Positions 37,775 to 53,728 are shown, numbered from the stretch's first letter. The stretch is 64,000 nt of DNA from Chrysomallon squamiferum (GCA_012295275.1 CM022667.1:4064001-4128000), one strand, 5' to 3'. Numbers and translations: made by a program. The notes: generated from the letters alone by a model not told the origin.

Positions 37775-39465
37775 ATGGATCCTAACAACGAAAGTTGGTT
37801 CCCAAACAAAGAAGGGAAACAGCGTAACGCAGAACAGAGTAGTTCAGGTAGCAACAGTTCAGGTGGCAGTGATGACAGTAACACACCACTCATCAAACCA
37901 AATAGAAAGGAAAATTTAGAAGGTTTTGTAAATCCTGACACAAAATATCAGCCAAGAGAAAACGTGCGTGAAAAATATGACAAAGAAAAAGACACAGAAA
38001 AAGAGAAAAATAAATTCTGGACACAGGTCATTCTGCTTTTTGCTGTCATCGACATTTTACTGATCATAGCTATAGCTGTGCATTTCATCCCAAAACGTGT
38101 GGAGTCACAACGTCAAACCGTTGTGCAGTGGGACGACGACGTCTGCATTCCGTGCAAAGATGTTTATCTCACCGACGATGACAAAACTGACAACATCTAC
38201 GACTTCGACGTTCGAGAAGATGGAAATATGTGCTGTCCTGGTCGAGAGAAAAACCTGATCAACATCGTAACAAAGGTTTTTATTATTATTTTTATTTTAT
38301 TTTTTATTATTGGTCTTGTTGTTGTTATTGTTGTATCTATTTATAAATCGGATATTACATGGGCGTAATATGCTATATTTAGAACTTCCTGTTCTTAAGC
38401 TTTTACGAGAAATCGTGATCTAAAATTAGATATGGAATTTCCCATAACGCTATTTAAATAATAAAAAAATGTTTCGAGATAACTTTTGATTTTCACATTC
38501 TGATTTTCTGTAACAATGACGCGCAAAAAAACAACAAAAAAACTTTTTTATTTGCAATTTTATTATTTATTATTATTATTATTTATTTATTATTATTATT
38601 ATTTTTATTATTATTATTATTTTTTTGTTTTTTTGTTTTCGATGTATGTATGTATGTGTGTATGTATGTATGTGTATTATATATGAACCAAAATATGTTG
38701 ATTCCTTTCAACAATTCTATTTATTCGCAGTTTGCAGAAAAACAGTACCAGCAAGACAGAGCCAAACGTGAGTACTATATCATTATTAATATACAGTCAT
38801 ATTCTTAATAAATTTAGAACTAAAAATTGACATCTCTGACACACACACACAGACACACACACACACACATACAAATCTCTCTCTGTCTGTCTAATGACAT
38901 AAATTCCAAGAAAATTTGTAAAAGCACAAAATCACATCTCTGTTTCTCTCCGTCTCTCTCTGCCCCTGTCTGTCTCTGTCTCTGTCTCTTTCTCTCTCTG
39001 ACTTTGCATGTTTGCTTACGCACACGCACACGCACACACACACATATATAGATACATACATATATACACTTACATAAAAATATGTATTGAAATATATATG
39101 TACATACGCATATATATATTTGTATATTCCTATATAGTATACATATACCCATACATATACACATACATACTCATATTTTTTAGATCCTGAATTTCGTTTC
39201 AAATGGGAGAATGAATTCAACGGGGAGTATGACTTCTCAGCACATCTACGTGAAATTGACTTGGACAGGTCAGGTGAGGTCAAAGTTCATTAAAGGTTAA
39301 ACAGTAATGAGATATTAAAATATTAAATATGATTTTTAAATGCCAGATATGTTCATTATGTTACCATATTAGCTATTTATAAATAATAATAATAATGATA
39401 ATAATAATAATAATTTACTGGTCTGTTTATTAGATTGTGTAGCTGTAATGTGGATGTATATGTGT

Positions 39466-39507
<42 letters not shown>

Positions 39508-39513
39508 AAAACA

Positions 39514-39564
<51 letters not shown>

Positions 39565-39953
39565 AAGGACAAAGTATACTCCATTGGAAACAAGCCTCTT
39601 CATTCATTGGGAAGAATATGACGTACAAAGATGGCCGCATTCAAGTAAAAAAGCCTGGGACGTGTTTTATTTACACCCATCTTGTTTTCGCGAACAACCA
39701 AACACGAGAAGACGCAATTTTTACTCATTCCATCTGGCTTAGGAATGGCGAGAACCACGAAGAGAAATTACTCGAACTTTCACACTCTCAGTGTAAGGTG
39801 ACGTCATCAGTTGTACCAGCAGCCTTTACTCCCACTCACCAAGGTGCGCTGTTTGAACTGAAAGCTGGCCACAGTATTGAACTGCGCGTGCAGAACATTG
39901 AAAAGCTTGAACAGCAGGAAAAACACAACTTCGGAATTTATTGCTTTCAGTAA
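37775..39953 (+). CDS. TNF superfamily ligand, copy h (intact)
   Basis: Four exons join in phase: 37775-38275, 38731-38767, 39184-39273 and 39565-39953, giving 338 residues. Residues 1-80 are a charged, Ser/Gly-rich cytoplasmic tail. About 81-104 (FWTQVILLFAVIDILLIIAI) is the membrane helix, and 105-195 the extracellular stalk with CIPC (124-127) and CCPG (153-156). The THD runs from about 197 (FSAHLREI, the usual first strand) to the end, with ILHW, MTYKDGRI, CFIYTHLVF, a second Cys in SQCKVTSS, ELKAGHSIEL and FGIYCFQ. No signal peptide, so type II topology. It is expected to form trimers that bind TNF receptors on other cells; the specific receptor is unknown. The start is supported by an in-frame ATG with gaaATGG context just after the conserved 5' region. 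Intron 1 begins AAG|gttttt, a weak donor shared by all copies. A family call to the TNF superfamily is firm; a subfamily is not. Confidence 0.88.
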
Positions 39954-40419
39954 TTTTCTGTAATTAACAAGTGGAGATGTCGGTATTTACTAAAATAAAA
40001 GGATTAAACACGCAAACACAAACTTAAAAAGTGAGGTTTAGCATATACATACATACCTTTATATGAATTATGTACCTATTTACTTACTTTCTAAACAGTG
40101 TGTCATGTTTAATTGTTTTCATAAATTATGTACCTATTTACTTACTTTTTAAACAGTGTGTCATGTTTAATTGTTTTTATAAATTATGTACCTATTTACT
40201 TACTTTTTAAACAGTAGTCATGTTTAACTGTTTTTATAAACATTGACTAATTTCATTTTATATAAATAAAGAAAATATTTTTTTTCTATCTGATATTTAC
40301 ATGTTTTATTTTGACCAGTGAAACTTTCAGCTACCTTGAGGTGTGTTGTATTTAGGTCTCTAACATACATACATACATACATACATACACGTATATAAAT
40401 ATGTATAAAAACAAACAAA

Positions 40420-40474
<55 letters not shown>

Positions 40475-40700
40475 TACATACATATATATATATATATTTA
40501 GAGTTATACTGATTTAGTATTAGATTATGTCAGTTTTATTTAAAGGTGTTTAATTTCTCAGTAATCGAGTTTACCTACTAAGCTAAAAATAGAACTGATT
40601 TCTCGGTGAAAATATTTCCTTTATACATCAGTCACAGCACGTCAAACGAACTCAAACATCTCGCAGTCTCAGTAGCTAAACAATACAAAAGAATCAGAGA
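39954..40700. other. 3' flank of copy h
   Basis: Contains three ~65-bp tandem units (aattatgtacctatttactta type) at 40070-40230, a TACA run at 40365-40390 and AT/AC tracts at 40422-40500. No gene. Confidence 0.6.
39994..39999 (+). terminator. Candidate poly(A) signal of copy h
   Basis: AATAAA lies 41 nt after the stop codon of copy h. Plausible, but the motif is common in such AT-rich DNA. Confidence 0.35.
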
Positions 40701-41030
40701 AATTAAAATTTAAAAAAATGGCTCAATGCAGAATAATTCTTTTAACAAAACGAAGGGAAAGAGAAAAAGTTTACACAACATAAATGCAGCGAGCAGTGAC
40801 GAGCGACTCGTCAGTTCAAACGTACAGGAAAACCTGGAGCAACCTTTTGTCATCATCACTGATACAAAAACATAAACAAATAGGAAAAAGAAACACGCCG
40901 GGTTGAAGAAAACATTTAAAAAAAATTCTGGATAAAGGTCACTGTTCTTTTTGTTTTCATCAATATTTTACTGCTGATCACTGTAATAACTGGGTTTTTT
41001 TTTTTTTCATTCCATAACGTGTGGAGACGT
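40700..41030 (+). pseudogene. TNF-like ligand remnant i
   Basis: An old exon 1 remnant. An ATG near 40718 is followed by degraded tail sequence. FWIKV-like and helix-like pieces at 40920-41010 carry a stop and a long T-run in place of the helix end. At the 'cgtgtggag' point it switches into segmental repeat R2. More diverged from the consensus than any other copy. Confidence 0.6.
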
Positions 41031-41942
41031 TCAGTACAAAATCTGTGAAGGTTTTCAGTTGTTTATTTTAAATAATACTCAGGCCAGAAAAAGCAAATAA
41101 TCTACGATCACGTGACTTCATTTTCTCGATTGTTGTTGCGATCTCGAAATAGCCTTTTCATTTATGATTTTTTATTCAGTAGTATTTACCTTTTTATTTT
41201 ATTTTTCTGCGGTTTTGACAAATGTCTTGGAAATAATATTGGAAGTGATGATGGAATAAATGTGTTTAGTTACAAACTGAGAGCAAAAATTAAGCTTGTT
41301 GTGTTTGAAATTTGGTTCAAAACATTCTACATACATAATAAATAATAACAAGGTCATTCGGTACAGTACAAATTCCCTTAAACAGACTCCTCTTTTGTTT
41401 GATATTTACTATATAAAGTCGACGCCCACATTCAAACTCATCTTTTCCAAAGTCACTTCTTAAATCTTATCCACGTGAAATTCAACATCAGCTCCATTTA
41501 TATTCACATCATCATACACTGTACATAACGTTTTTAAGTACTGGTACAATATAATTCATTATCCGTCCAGTTTTTGTCCACAAGTCATCTTTATTATTAT
41601 TTAGTCTTTACTAGAACTAAGATTTTACCTCGATACTGAAGAAAACTATAACTTGTTTAAAGAAAAAAAAAACTGAACCTCCAAAAATTAACATTTCAGA
41701 TTTTCTAATTTATCCCTTCTAGATGTATTTCATGAGCTAGACCTTTTCACTTTCATTAATTTGGTAAAAAAAATATATTAGTAGTACAATTAGAAGTGAA
41801 GTTGTTAATTTTCAAAGATTTTATTTTTTGTTTTTTTATCATGTGAATGGTCTATCGCAAAGGAATGTAAATGTAATTTAAAGCGATATGAAAAAAATTA
41901 GACTCCATATTTACAACAGATAGTATGATATATCAAGGGGGG

Positions 41943-42039
<97 letters not shown>

Positions 42040-42260
42040 AACCTTTTACATATGAACGATAGCAATTCTCAGTAAATCTATTTTTAGCTTGGAGGCTAAA
42101 CCCCAACTGATTTCTAGGAAAAGAAAAACGAAACTAATAATAATCATTATAAACACCCTTACTTATTACTGTTTTCGAAGAAATGCAGATTATTTATTTA
42201 TTTATTTATTTTTATTTAATATGATTCCCACACTGAGTGGTCGCGAGTTCTAACTCAGCG
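41027..42260. repeat. Segmental repeat R2
   Basis: A copy of R1 (32590-33730) with mostly single-base differences and a longer (GA)n tract (41945-42036). It places the same sequence upstream of TNF copy j as R1 does upstream of copy g. Confidence 0.88.
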
Positions 42261-42593
42261 TCACTCAATAGGTGACAATCATTAGACTCATAGGTAAATC
42301 CCCAAACGGAAAAATAAAAATAGAAAGTAGTAATGTTCCTTTTATACGCCTCCATTCTTGAAGAAACAAATGAACAGTCACAGGACAGTCATAGGACAGC
42401 TAATTAAAAATATTGGATAAGCTTTATATCTGATCCGAATCACTGATTGCTTACGTCAGTAATGTGTATGAAGATTTCATTGTTCAGAAACCTTAAAAAC
42501 GAAACATCAAACGAACAATCCTAGTTGCAGTTTCTGTGTCTAAGCCATATACAAGCTTCCTCTGAGAAAAAGGAAAGAAAGAAAAAAAAAGAA

Positions 42594-45154
<2,561 letters not shown>

Positions 45155-45159
45155 TGTTT

Positions 45160-45236
45160 ACTACTATTACTTCTTAGTATTATTGCTACTACTACTATCA
45201 CTATGATTATTATTATTATTATTACTCTTTCTATTT

Positions 45237-45267
<31 letters not shown>

Positions 45268-45363
45268 TGATGATGATGGTGATAATTATTATCATCTTAA
45301 TCATCACCATTACTTTTATTATTATTATTATTATAAATAGAAACAGAAATAATAATAATAATG

Positions 45364-45423
<60 letters not shown>

Positions 45424-45460
45424 GTACTAGTAGTAGCAAGTTGAAGTAGTAATAGTAATA
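45160..45460. repeat. ATT/AAT compound microsatellite 3' of copy j
   Basis: Starts a few bases after the stop of copy j, with ATT runs followed by AAT runs, so it is partly self-complementary. Confidence 0.8.
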
Positions 45461-45789
45461 ATACATAACATATTTAGCTGTTTAGATAGTGTGTTATTTT
45501 TCTCACGATTACGTCAATGCTAAACCAGAATAGTTATATACACCTTTATATACATACGTACCTATTTACTTATTTTTTATTGTCTGTTGCTAACTTCTTC
45601 ATTTTGTTACTATTACTGTTGTTGTTGTTTTTTGTTTGTTTTTTTGACAGTTGTTGGTGTACAGTACCAGCGATAACTATTGTAACAAAAAGAAACATTA
45701 TATAAATAAAGAAATTATTTTTATATCTGATATTTACATGCTATGTTTTAGCCAGTGGAACTTTCGATTACAATTTTGTAAAAATTTTA

Positions 45790-46135
45790 ACTTTTTAGAC
45801 AGTGTTATTTCTGAAAGATATTTATCAGTTTAGACTGTTATTTCTCAGTGTGACATATTTAACTGCTTAGATAGTGTTATTTCTCAGTGTGACATATTTA
45901 ACTGCTTAGATAGTGTTATTTCTTAGCGTGACATATTCAACTGTTTTGATAGTGTTATTTCTCAGTGTGACATATTTAACTGTTTAGATAGTGTTATTTC
46001 TCAGTGTGACATATTTAACTGTTTAGATAGTGTTATTTCTCAGTGTGACATATTTACCTGTTTAGATAGTGTTATTTCTCATTGTGACATATTTAACTGT
46101 TTAGATATTATTTTATATAAATAAAAAAATTATTT
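45790..46135. repeat. 39-bp tandem repeat, about eight units
   Basis: Units contain 'agtgttatttctcagtgtga' and 'catatttaactgtttagat' and are nearly identical. Three to four older units occur 3' of copy a (13640-13770) and variants at 14370-14490. This marks the region as TNF 3' flank. Confidence 0.9.
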
Positions 46136-46313
46136 TTCTCTCTGACATTTGCATGTTTTATTTTGACCAGTGAAACTTTCAACTACTTGGAGTTGTTTGT
46201 AACAGCGCAGACATCAGTGTTTAGAGACGAAAACAAAAAAGTTGATTTGACGACGTGAGAATCAGAACATTAAGTCCTTATAAAACACAACTGACTTACT
46301 TACACACACACAG

Positions 46314-46356
<43 letters not shown>

Positions 46357-46735
46357 TAATAGATAGTTAGATGGTCAGATAAACTTAGATGCTTAGTATT
46401 CGTCGTTTTTTTTTTTTTTTTTTTTTGATACGTACATTATTTATATTTCCACAATTGGGCAATTAAAAAAATGTGTCTGAGAACGTGCTGTTACTAGGAG
46501 AACTTGGGCGAGAATTAACTATATATATATATATAATTATCTATTAAGTACTTTAAAAAGAGAGACAATTTTTGGTAACTTTCTTTTATGATCACACAAG
46601 AGTTGTCGTTCTTGAAGTTTCTGCTTAAACCGCAGACGCCGAGTCAATCAAGTAGACCGTGCAAAAATAAAAATAAACTGTAACCCAGTCGTGTGTTAAG
46701 CGTAACACAGTCGTTTTGTTTTAAAGAAAAAGTAA

Positions 46736-46790
<55 letters not shown>

Positions 46791-47929
46791 TAAATAAATA
46801 AAAAATAAAATAAAAATATTTTTGTCATCAAATAACGAGAACGAATTAAAAAGACTCTACACGGAAGTGTTGATTCTTGAAATGTTAATAAACTGACCCA
46901 TTCGCTTCGAACATTGCACGATCTGATTCACAATCACGGTTATAAATATTATTGTCGTGTTTTGTCACGTGATCATTTATTTTCGAACTTAACAGATGAA
47001 AACAGGATTACAGATCAGTTTGTTCTTTTCAGTAAGTCCACATTTTTAGTTTTACACAGAAATTACTAGTCTGGTATTCCTACTCCATTTGTAAAGTAAA
47101 TTACCAAGCAGTTCCGGTTAATCGATTGTAGGTACGTTGTCATGGCGATTGTATATTTAAAAGATGACGTAGAAACGTCACTCGATAATGATGACGTTAA
47201 ATTATTCAGCTTTGCAGTCCGCATTTTACCCCCCACACTGTTTCACTGACCTCTTTTTATTACAACGAACTCGCAAAGTATTTGATGATCTTTGCAGTCC
47301 GGCGATTACCCCATATCTCTTTATTTGCTTTTTGTCTGCAAGTAATTAAGCTTCCAACGAAACGTTAATGAGCAGACGTGTTCAGCTGGTCCTGTTTCTT
47401 CAGCTGCTGTCTTCAGACGAAATGTTCAGATTTGCTAAACTGTAAGCAGTTAATCGTGCCAGAAATACTACCAACCCAATTTTTTTTTCTTCTTCTTCTT
47501 CTTATCTTTAATTATGTAAGTACTGCGATAGCTATGTGCAGTCGGTGATATGGTGGATGCCTATTAAAGCTAAAAAATCTGTACTAGTATCTTAAACAGC
47601 TCTTAGAGTTGAAATGCTTATATTTGTAAGTTTATGATGGTAGAGCTATCCAAGGACAAAACTAGCGACACATTATCTACAGATATACATGCTCACAAAC
47701 ATACACATACACATATACACACACATGTGTGTATGTATGTGTGTGTATATGTGAAAATATATAGAACTGTAAAACACAGCAAACAACAGTCTGTGTATTT
47801 ATGCAGGAATTCCAAAGTGAAACAGTCCAAGTGCGGTGACTGATGAACATCTTCTGTCAAATCTCTTCAGAAATCTTAATTTTGACACTGTTTAAAAAAA
47901 AAAAAAAAAAAAAAAAGGTAAAGGAATCC
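46136..47929. other. Spacer after the TNF array
   Basis: Holds an (AC)n tract at 46322-46352, a T-run at 46408-46427 and an (AAT)n tract at 46737-46788. 46440-46520 resembles 14100-14260. The more complex sequence at 46850-47500 shows no splice-bounded ORF that I can support. Confidence 0.55.
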
Positions 47930-48600
47930 TAAAGTAGCTATACGATCAACGACTCTGCCTCATAAAGACGTTACCTCAGCTTGTTTTATACCGAACCACT
48001 CGATAAGTCGAATTTGGTTAGCGGCTGATCAAGTCTATTCTCCTCAACCAAAACCTCCTGAATTGTGTTTGAAGGTTCTTGTTTGGGAGCAAAATGATAG
48101 TTTTTTTTATTATTATTATATATATATTTTTTGATAAGATGTCGATTTATCTGATTAAATCTGGAAGAAAAGTGATATTGAAGCCGGTTACGTATGCATT
48201 GTCCACCTTGGTTAATCGAAGTTATTTAGGCACATCACTTCCCGGTATAATGTCAGTCACAGGCTGTGTGTTGGAGACGTTCAGTACAAAATCTGTGAAG
48301 GTTTTCAGTTGTTTATTTTAAATAATTCTCAGGCCAGAAAAAGCAAATAATCTACAATCTCGATTGTTCTTGTGATCTCGAAATAGCCTTTTCATTTAAA
48401 ATTTGGTTCAAAACATTCGACATACATAAATAAATAATAAGAAGGTCACTCGGTACAGTACACATTTCCTTAAACAGACTCCTCTTTTGTTTGATATAAC
48501 TTACCCAGGTGAAATTCAACATCAGCTCCATTTACATTCACATCATCATACACTGTACGTAACGTTTTTAAATACTGTTATAATATAATTCATTCTTTTC
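47930..48600. repeat. Segmental repeat R3 (partial)
   Basis: Similar to R1 at 32250-32700, then with internal deletions to R1/R2 sequence up to 48600, where a T-run interrupts it. No TNF exon 1 follows here, so this unit has lost its gene, or it marks the edge of the duplicated region. Confidence 0.75.
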
Positions 48601-48680
48601 TTTTTTTTTTTTTTTTTTTTTTTTTTTGTCATTTGAATGGTAAGGCGCAAAATAATAATGTTTTACCGTAGCATGTCAAT

Positions 48681-48764
<84 letters not shown>

Positions 48765-49660
48765 CGACCGACCCGTTCAAGGAATGTGACAGCATGATTA
48801 TGTTATAACTCATCTCACCCGTTTTAATTAATATTTTCCTGTTGTTTTCACGTTTTTCGATAGAACAGGTAGATAAACAGTGATGCGTGATTCACTCGGC
48901 TGAGAACAAGGCGAATAACACGTGATTTTTATCTTGGAACTGCAGCGCCAAATTACACAGCTGATAACTCCACTTATTTCCCTTTACATTCAGCCATTTC
49001 AGGAAGAACAGACCTCAAATTTATTGTTACTATTGTTATTAGCTGTACGTTATTGCTGATATTATTATTATTGTTAACTATTATTATTATCATTAGTATT
49101 ATTATTACTATTATTTTTATTAATATTAATATTATTCTAATGTAAATGTGTAAAAAGAACATATGTAACCTGTTAGTATGTTGGAAGTATCAGTCGGTGT
49201 TGAGTACTTTAGGTGAACAATAAAGAGGTTAGTTCAAATGAGCCGAGTAATAACAAAAGTGTCAAACCATTGATGAATCTTATCCTCTTTGAATAATCGC
49301 CCTGCCAAAACTTTCTTCCAAACCTCTTCTCTTTTCTTACTTTCCCATCGCTGTATTTCCTCCGTGGCTTAAAAATAGAACAGGAAAATAAATACTAAAC
49401 ATGATTAACCCAGTTAGTTTTGCTATACGTATCGCTTCCAGCCGTGTTTCAGATCCGCCCACTGCTAAGCGGAATAGTCATTTTTCAGACATTCATTTTC
49501 GCCATGTCCAATCTTTCGATCGGTAATTCCTCCATCCATCTTGCGCACTGCTGCCTTACGTTCCGGCGCTAGAAAAAATACTGACCTTGGCTAAAGGGTT
49601 TTATGATTGTTTACTGAAACCTGTTCTTATATTATCACTTTAACATATAACCGAATGTAA
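48601..49660. other. Intergenic
   Basis: A T-run at 48601-48627, a (GA)n tract at 48684-48759 ending in gaccgaccgaccgaccc, and ATT-rich sequence at 49020-49140. 49260-49600 is of normal complexity, but I see no gene in it. Confidence 0.6.
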
Positions 49661-49673
49661 CGTATGAGTGTGC

Positions 49674-49719
<46 letters not shown>

Positions 49720-49799
49720 CTGATTGCTGGATTACCGATGGAGGAATGAATAACTAACACATTGATTCAATTTATATTTCTCACTTATAGATCTAAAAC

Positions 49800-49896
<97 letters not shown>

Positions 49897-49989
49897 GTGT
49901 GTATATATGTACGTATGTGTGTGTATATATACAGGACACTGTACATGTATTTTACGAGTATGATTATATACACAGAACATTAATGTTTA

Positions 49990-50048
<59 letters not shown>

Positions 50049-50095
50049 AGAATGTGTTTTGGATATATTAATTTCTTATATATATATATATATAT
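49661..50095. repeat. Cluster of dinucleotide tracts
   Basis: (GT)n at 49673-49719, (TC)n at 49803-49891, (GT)n at 49993-50046 and (AT)n at 50078-50095. ORFs here are their translations. Confidence 0.9.
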
Positions 50096-50634
50096 CATTT
50101 CAGTTCTTTTGTTTTGTTTTTAAAAACAAGTTAAAACAACGCATGTTTGAACACCAAACAGAAAAGGCGGACGGTCGATAACAGGTCTACAAGACACATA
50201 AACGTAAACAGATCTATAACAGATCTAGCAAATTGCTTGACCGTACAAACGAGTAATTACTATTAGTCGATCGTGTTTATTCATTATGGCTTTCAAATAC
50301 AGAGCAAACAAATACATCAGACCTGTTCAGGAGTTTTTGCTCTGGCGTCGTAAAATTCCGGTTTTCGAGGCGCGCGCAGCCGACACACTGTGACAACACG
50401 ACTGTGTTGCCTAGCGAGATGCTGGCCACTTCCCATGCAGCTAACGACTGGGGAAACGAAACTGCAAGAGAAATGAAGACAATTCTTTACTGTTTTCTTA
50501 ATTTTAATTTAAAAAAAAAAAAAAAAAAAACTGTTTTTTTAAACTGTTGTATTTTATTATAGTAATTAAATAACATATAAAAAATGTCAGTGCAGTCTCT
50601 ACCATTTCTTCTTCTTCTTCTTCTTCTTCTTCTT

Positions 50635-50716
<82 letters not shown>

Positions 50717-51480
50717 ACCTTTGTCTCTTTCCGCTATATCTCTGTCTTTCTCCATTTTTCTCTATTTCTATTTATTTTCTACATGTCTCTCTCGAAATTA
50801 ACATTACCAGCTATTAATATAAGACAAAAATAAATAAATAAATAAATAAATAAATAAAAATAAAAACTAAAAAATAAAAAAATAAAAAAATAAAAAAACA
50901 AAAAAATAAAGTATATCTAAATAAATAAATAAATAAAAAATATAAAATAAATAACTAAATAAGTTAATTCAAATCACCTCCTTCATTTGAATTGTGTTTG
51001 TGTGTTATCATCATCATCATCATCATCATTATTATTATTATTTTACTTTAATCAAATTTGGCACGCTTCTCAATCAAATTTTGTGTACTATATCTACTTC
51101 ATACAATATTAATGATTTTTCTTAAACATCAGGGGATGTGCAAATGCCAGGATAATTCTCAGAGAGACTTCAAAATGTGAACGAAATCGCTTTAAACTGA
51201 CTAAAGTGTTGCCAAGCAGTCTAGGACTCAATATTACATTTAGTATCACAAGTGTCTACTCCACTTGAAAATAATAGACATAATAGTTTGTTACTTATCT
51301 GTTAGTTATTTCCAGTTTTCTTCTTATTATAGTTACCACCAGCAGTATTATAATAGTAATTATAATAATAATAATAACAACAGCTACAGTATCAACAACA
51401 ACAACAACAACATAATAATAATAAGAAGAATAAGAATAATAATTCTGATAAATATGCCAGTTAGGCAATGATATCGTGAA
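50096..51480. other. Intergenic
   Basis: Includes a (CTT)n/(TC)n tract at 50606-50713 and AAAT runs at 50825-50960. 50280-50470 is GC-richer and of normal complexity; a 35-codon ORF starts at 50286 but I cannot identify it. No gene is called. Confidence 0.55.
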
Positions 51481-52080
51481 TACAAATAACACACTAACAG
51501 ATACCCACCCATACATACCTAAACACACATACATGCACACATGCACACTCGTATACACAGGCACACAGAAATACAGAAACCTATCCATCCACACAGACAC
51601 ACACACATACACACTCACATACACACACATACACAGATATACACGCCCAGAAACACAAGCCACACAAACACATATACATAGATAGACAAAATCACATATA
51701 CACACACAGACACACAGACACACATACAAACATATATTCACATACACATATACATACTCACATATAAAGACACATAAATACAGACACACATACATACATA
51801 GAGATATACACGCACAGAAACACACATCACACATACACATATACACACACAGAGACACAGTCACATATATACACATACACACAGCCACACACACATACAT
51901 ACACACACATACACACGCATAGACACACACATACAACATGCACACATGTATACACACACACACACACACAAATACACACACAAACAGCCAAATACACAAA
52001 GCCATACACACACACAGACACACAAACACACATACCACACAAAAATACACACACACATAGAAACACAGACAAAAGAAGAA
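51481..52080. repeat. Irregular (AC)n-rich block
   Basis: About 600 bp of 'acacatac', 'cacagac' and related motifs. It produces a 253-codon Cys/Val-rich ORF on the - strand that is not a gene. Confidence 0.9.
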
Positions 52081-52408
52081 AAAGAAAACAGCATCTCGAA
52101 AAATGAAGCGTTCTCGTGGTAATTATGCCATTCATAGTTGAAACTGTTTGCAAAGTGACAAGTACATGCAATATTTTACTATTATCGACACGTTCAACAT
52201 TTTAATTCCTGCGTTCTTGTCGTTCCTTGGCGTAAACACATGTAAAACAAAACCGTCTGCCACTGTTATTTTTGGCCCAGACAACTAAAACAACAACAAT
52301 CTGACACAACTAATTGTCTCCGTCGCAGTTCGAAACCCGATCATATCATCTTTCTCCATTATTCGAAGACGTCCCCAAATCAGAGAGAAACAACCCTAGC
52401 ACATGATG

Positions 52409-52440
<32 letters not shown>
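52081..52440. other. Short unique spacer
   Basis: Normal-complexity sequence ending in an (AAT)n tract at 52408-52440. No gene seen. Confidence 0.5.
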
Positions 52441-52444
<4 letters not shown>

Positions 52445-52564
52445 GACATTTTGACGTCATAATGATTGTTTTTTCGTCATTCCACTGAAATTAAATGATT
52501 CTTATTTAAATAACAATATTGTAATCGCGCAAAATTCATAGATAGTCCCAATACTGCATGTCGT

Positions 52565-52598
<34 letters not shown>

Positions 52599-52881
52599 GA
52601 CATTTTGACGTCATAATGATTGTTTTTTCGTCATTCCACTGAAATTAAAAATGTCTTATTTAAATAACACTATTTTAATTCCACAGAATTCATTGGTTAT
52701 TCCCAAATACGTCATATCATTATAATATTTAAAATAATAATACGACCCACATTTTGATGTCATAATGGTTGCTTTTACGTCATTCCAAAGAAATTAAAAG
52801 TTTCTTATTTAAATAACACTATTTTAATTGCGCAGAATTCATTGGTTATTCCCAATTACGTCATGTCATTATAATATTTAA

Positions 52882-52890
<9 letters not shown>
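52441..52890. repeat. ~150-bp tandem repeat with CRE-like sites, three units
   Basis: Units begin at about 52441, 52595 and 52741. Each carries a TGACGTCA-type palindrome (exact at 52452-52459 and 52606-52613, TGATGTCA in unit 3), a following cgtcattcc, a 'cttatttaaataacaatatt'-like stretch and an (AAT)n-type linker. The cAMP-response-element consensus is known from animal promoters; a role here is only inferred. Confidence 0.8.
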
Positions 52891-52920
<30 letters not shown>

Positions 52921-53119
52921 GGCAGCCAAGGTATCTTTAGGTGGTGACATTTCTGTTTGAGACAGCTCGTTGCTAGCGGCAACGCAATTCGTAAATTTAA
53001 AAATCTCGTAAATTCACGTCAGTGCGGGATATCTATTAAGCTTCAGAATGCGACAGTGGATGTGAAATAAAATAACGACAGTACGACACAAGTAAACAGG
53101 CTGACTGTTATTATTGCGT

Positions 53120-53345
53120 CTCATCATTCATGAGCGAATTTACCTCCGCGTCCTGAATATTCATCAGCGTATTTAACTCTACCTACTGAATAATCATCAA
53201 GCGAATTTTTTTTATTCATCCACCTACCTACTGAATAATTGATTACCTCCACCTACTTAATATTCATGAACAATTGTTCTTTACCTCCGCCTTCTGAATA
53301 TTCATGAGTGCATTTTCTTTCGCCGTTCTCCACCAGTTGTAATTC
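53120..53345. repeat. Short tandem repeat with TATTCATGA cores
   Basis: Five diverged units of about 35-45 bp with the pattern 'ttacctccgcctactgaata' followed by 'ttcatgagcga'. No ORF of note. Downstream, a consensus donor-like aaaaggtaagt lies near 53446; it could end an unseen 5' exon, but nothing else supports that. Confidence 0.7.
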
Positions 53346-53689
53346 ATGGGCGAACGCGAAAAGACACGATCGCTATGCTGGGGAATTGTTGAAAAATAGG
53401 AATTGTTGTTGTGACGGAACACGGAATGTACTGAACGGAGAAAAGGTAAGTTGTAGCTGTGAGATTCAGCAAGTGAAAAAGTAATGTTTGGAATTTCGCG
53501 TCTGTTCTGAGTGTGAAATACGTTGAAATAAAACATGTAGAATGATGAATTGAAGAAAGAAAAACAAAATCATTCTGAAGAATGGGAAAAAAGAAAATAA
53601 ATGTTGATAAATTTAGAATTAATAAAATAAAGGAAAGAGAATGAAAGAAAATAAGAAAGAAGAAATATATAGGGACTATAGTTAATGAA

Positions 53690-53728
<39 letters not shown>

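Noticed and set aside
48079-48321. 80-codon ORF with GRKVILKPVTYAL, also open in repeat R1
   Set aside because: Most differences between the R1 and R3 copies change residues, and no domain or splice context is seen, so protein selection is not supported.
51295-52171. 253-codon Cys/Val-rich ORF on the - strand
   Set aside because: It is the translation of an irregular (AC)n block with no signal peptide or domain pattern beyond the repeat.
53440-53452. Consensus donor aaaaggtaagt as a possible 5' exon of the GPCR
   Set aside because: A single motif about 4 kb away without a matching exon start or transcript evidence is not enough.
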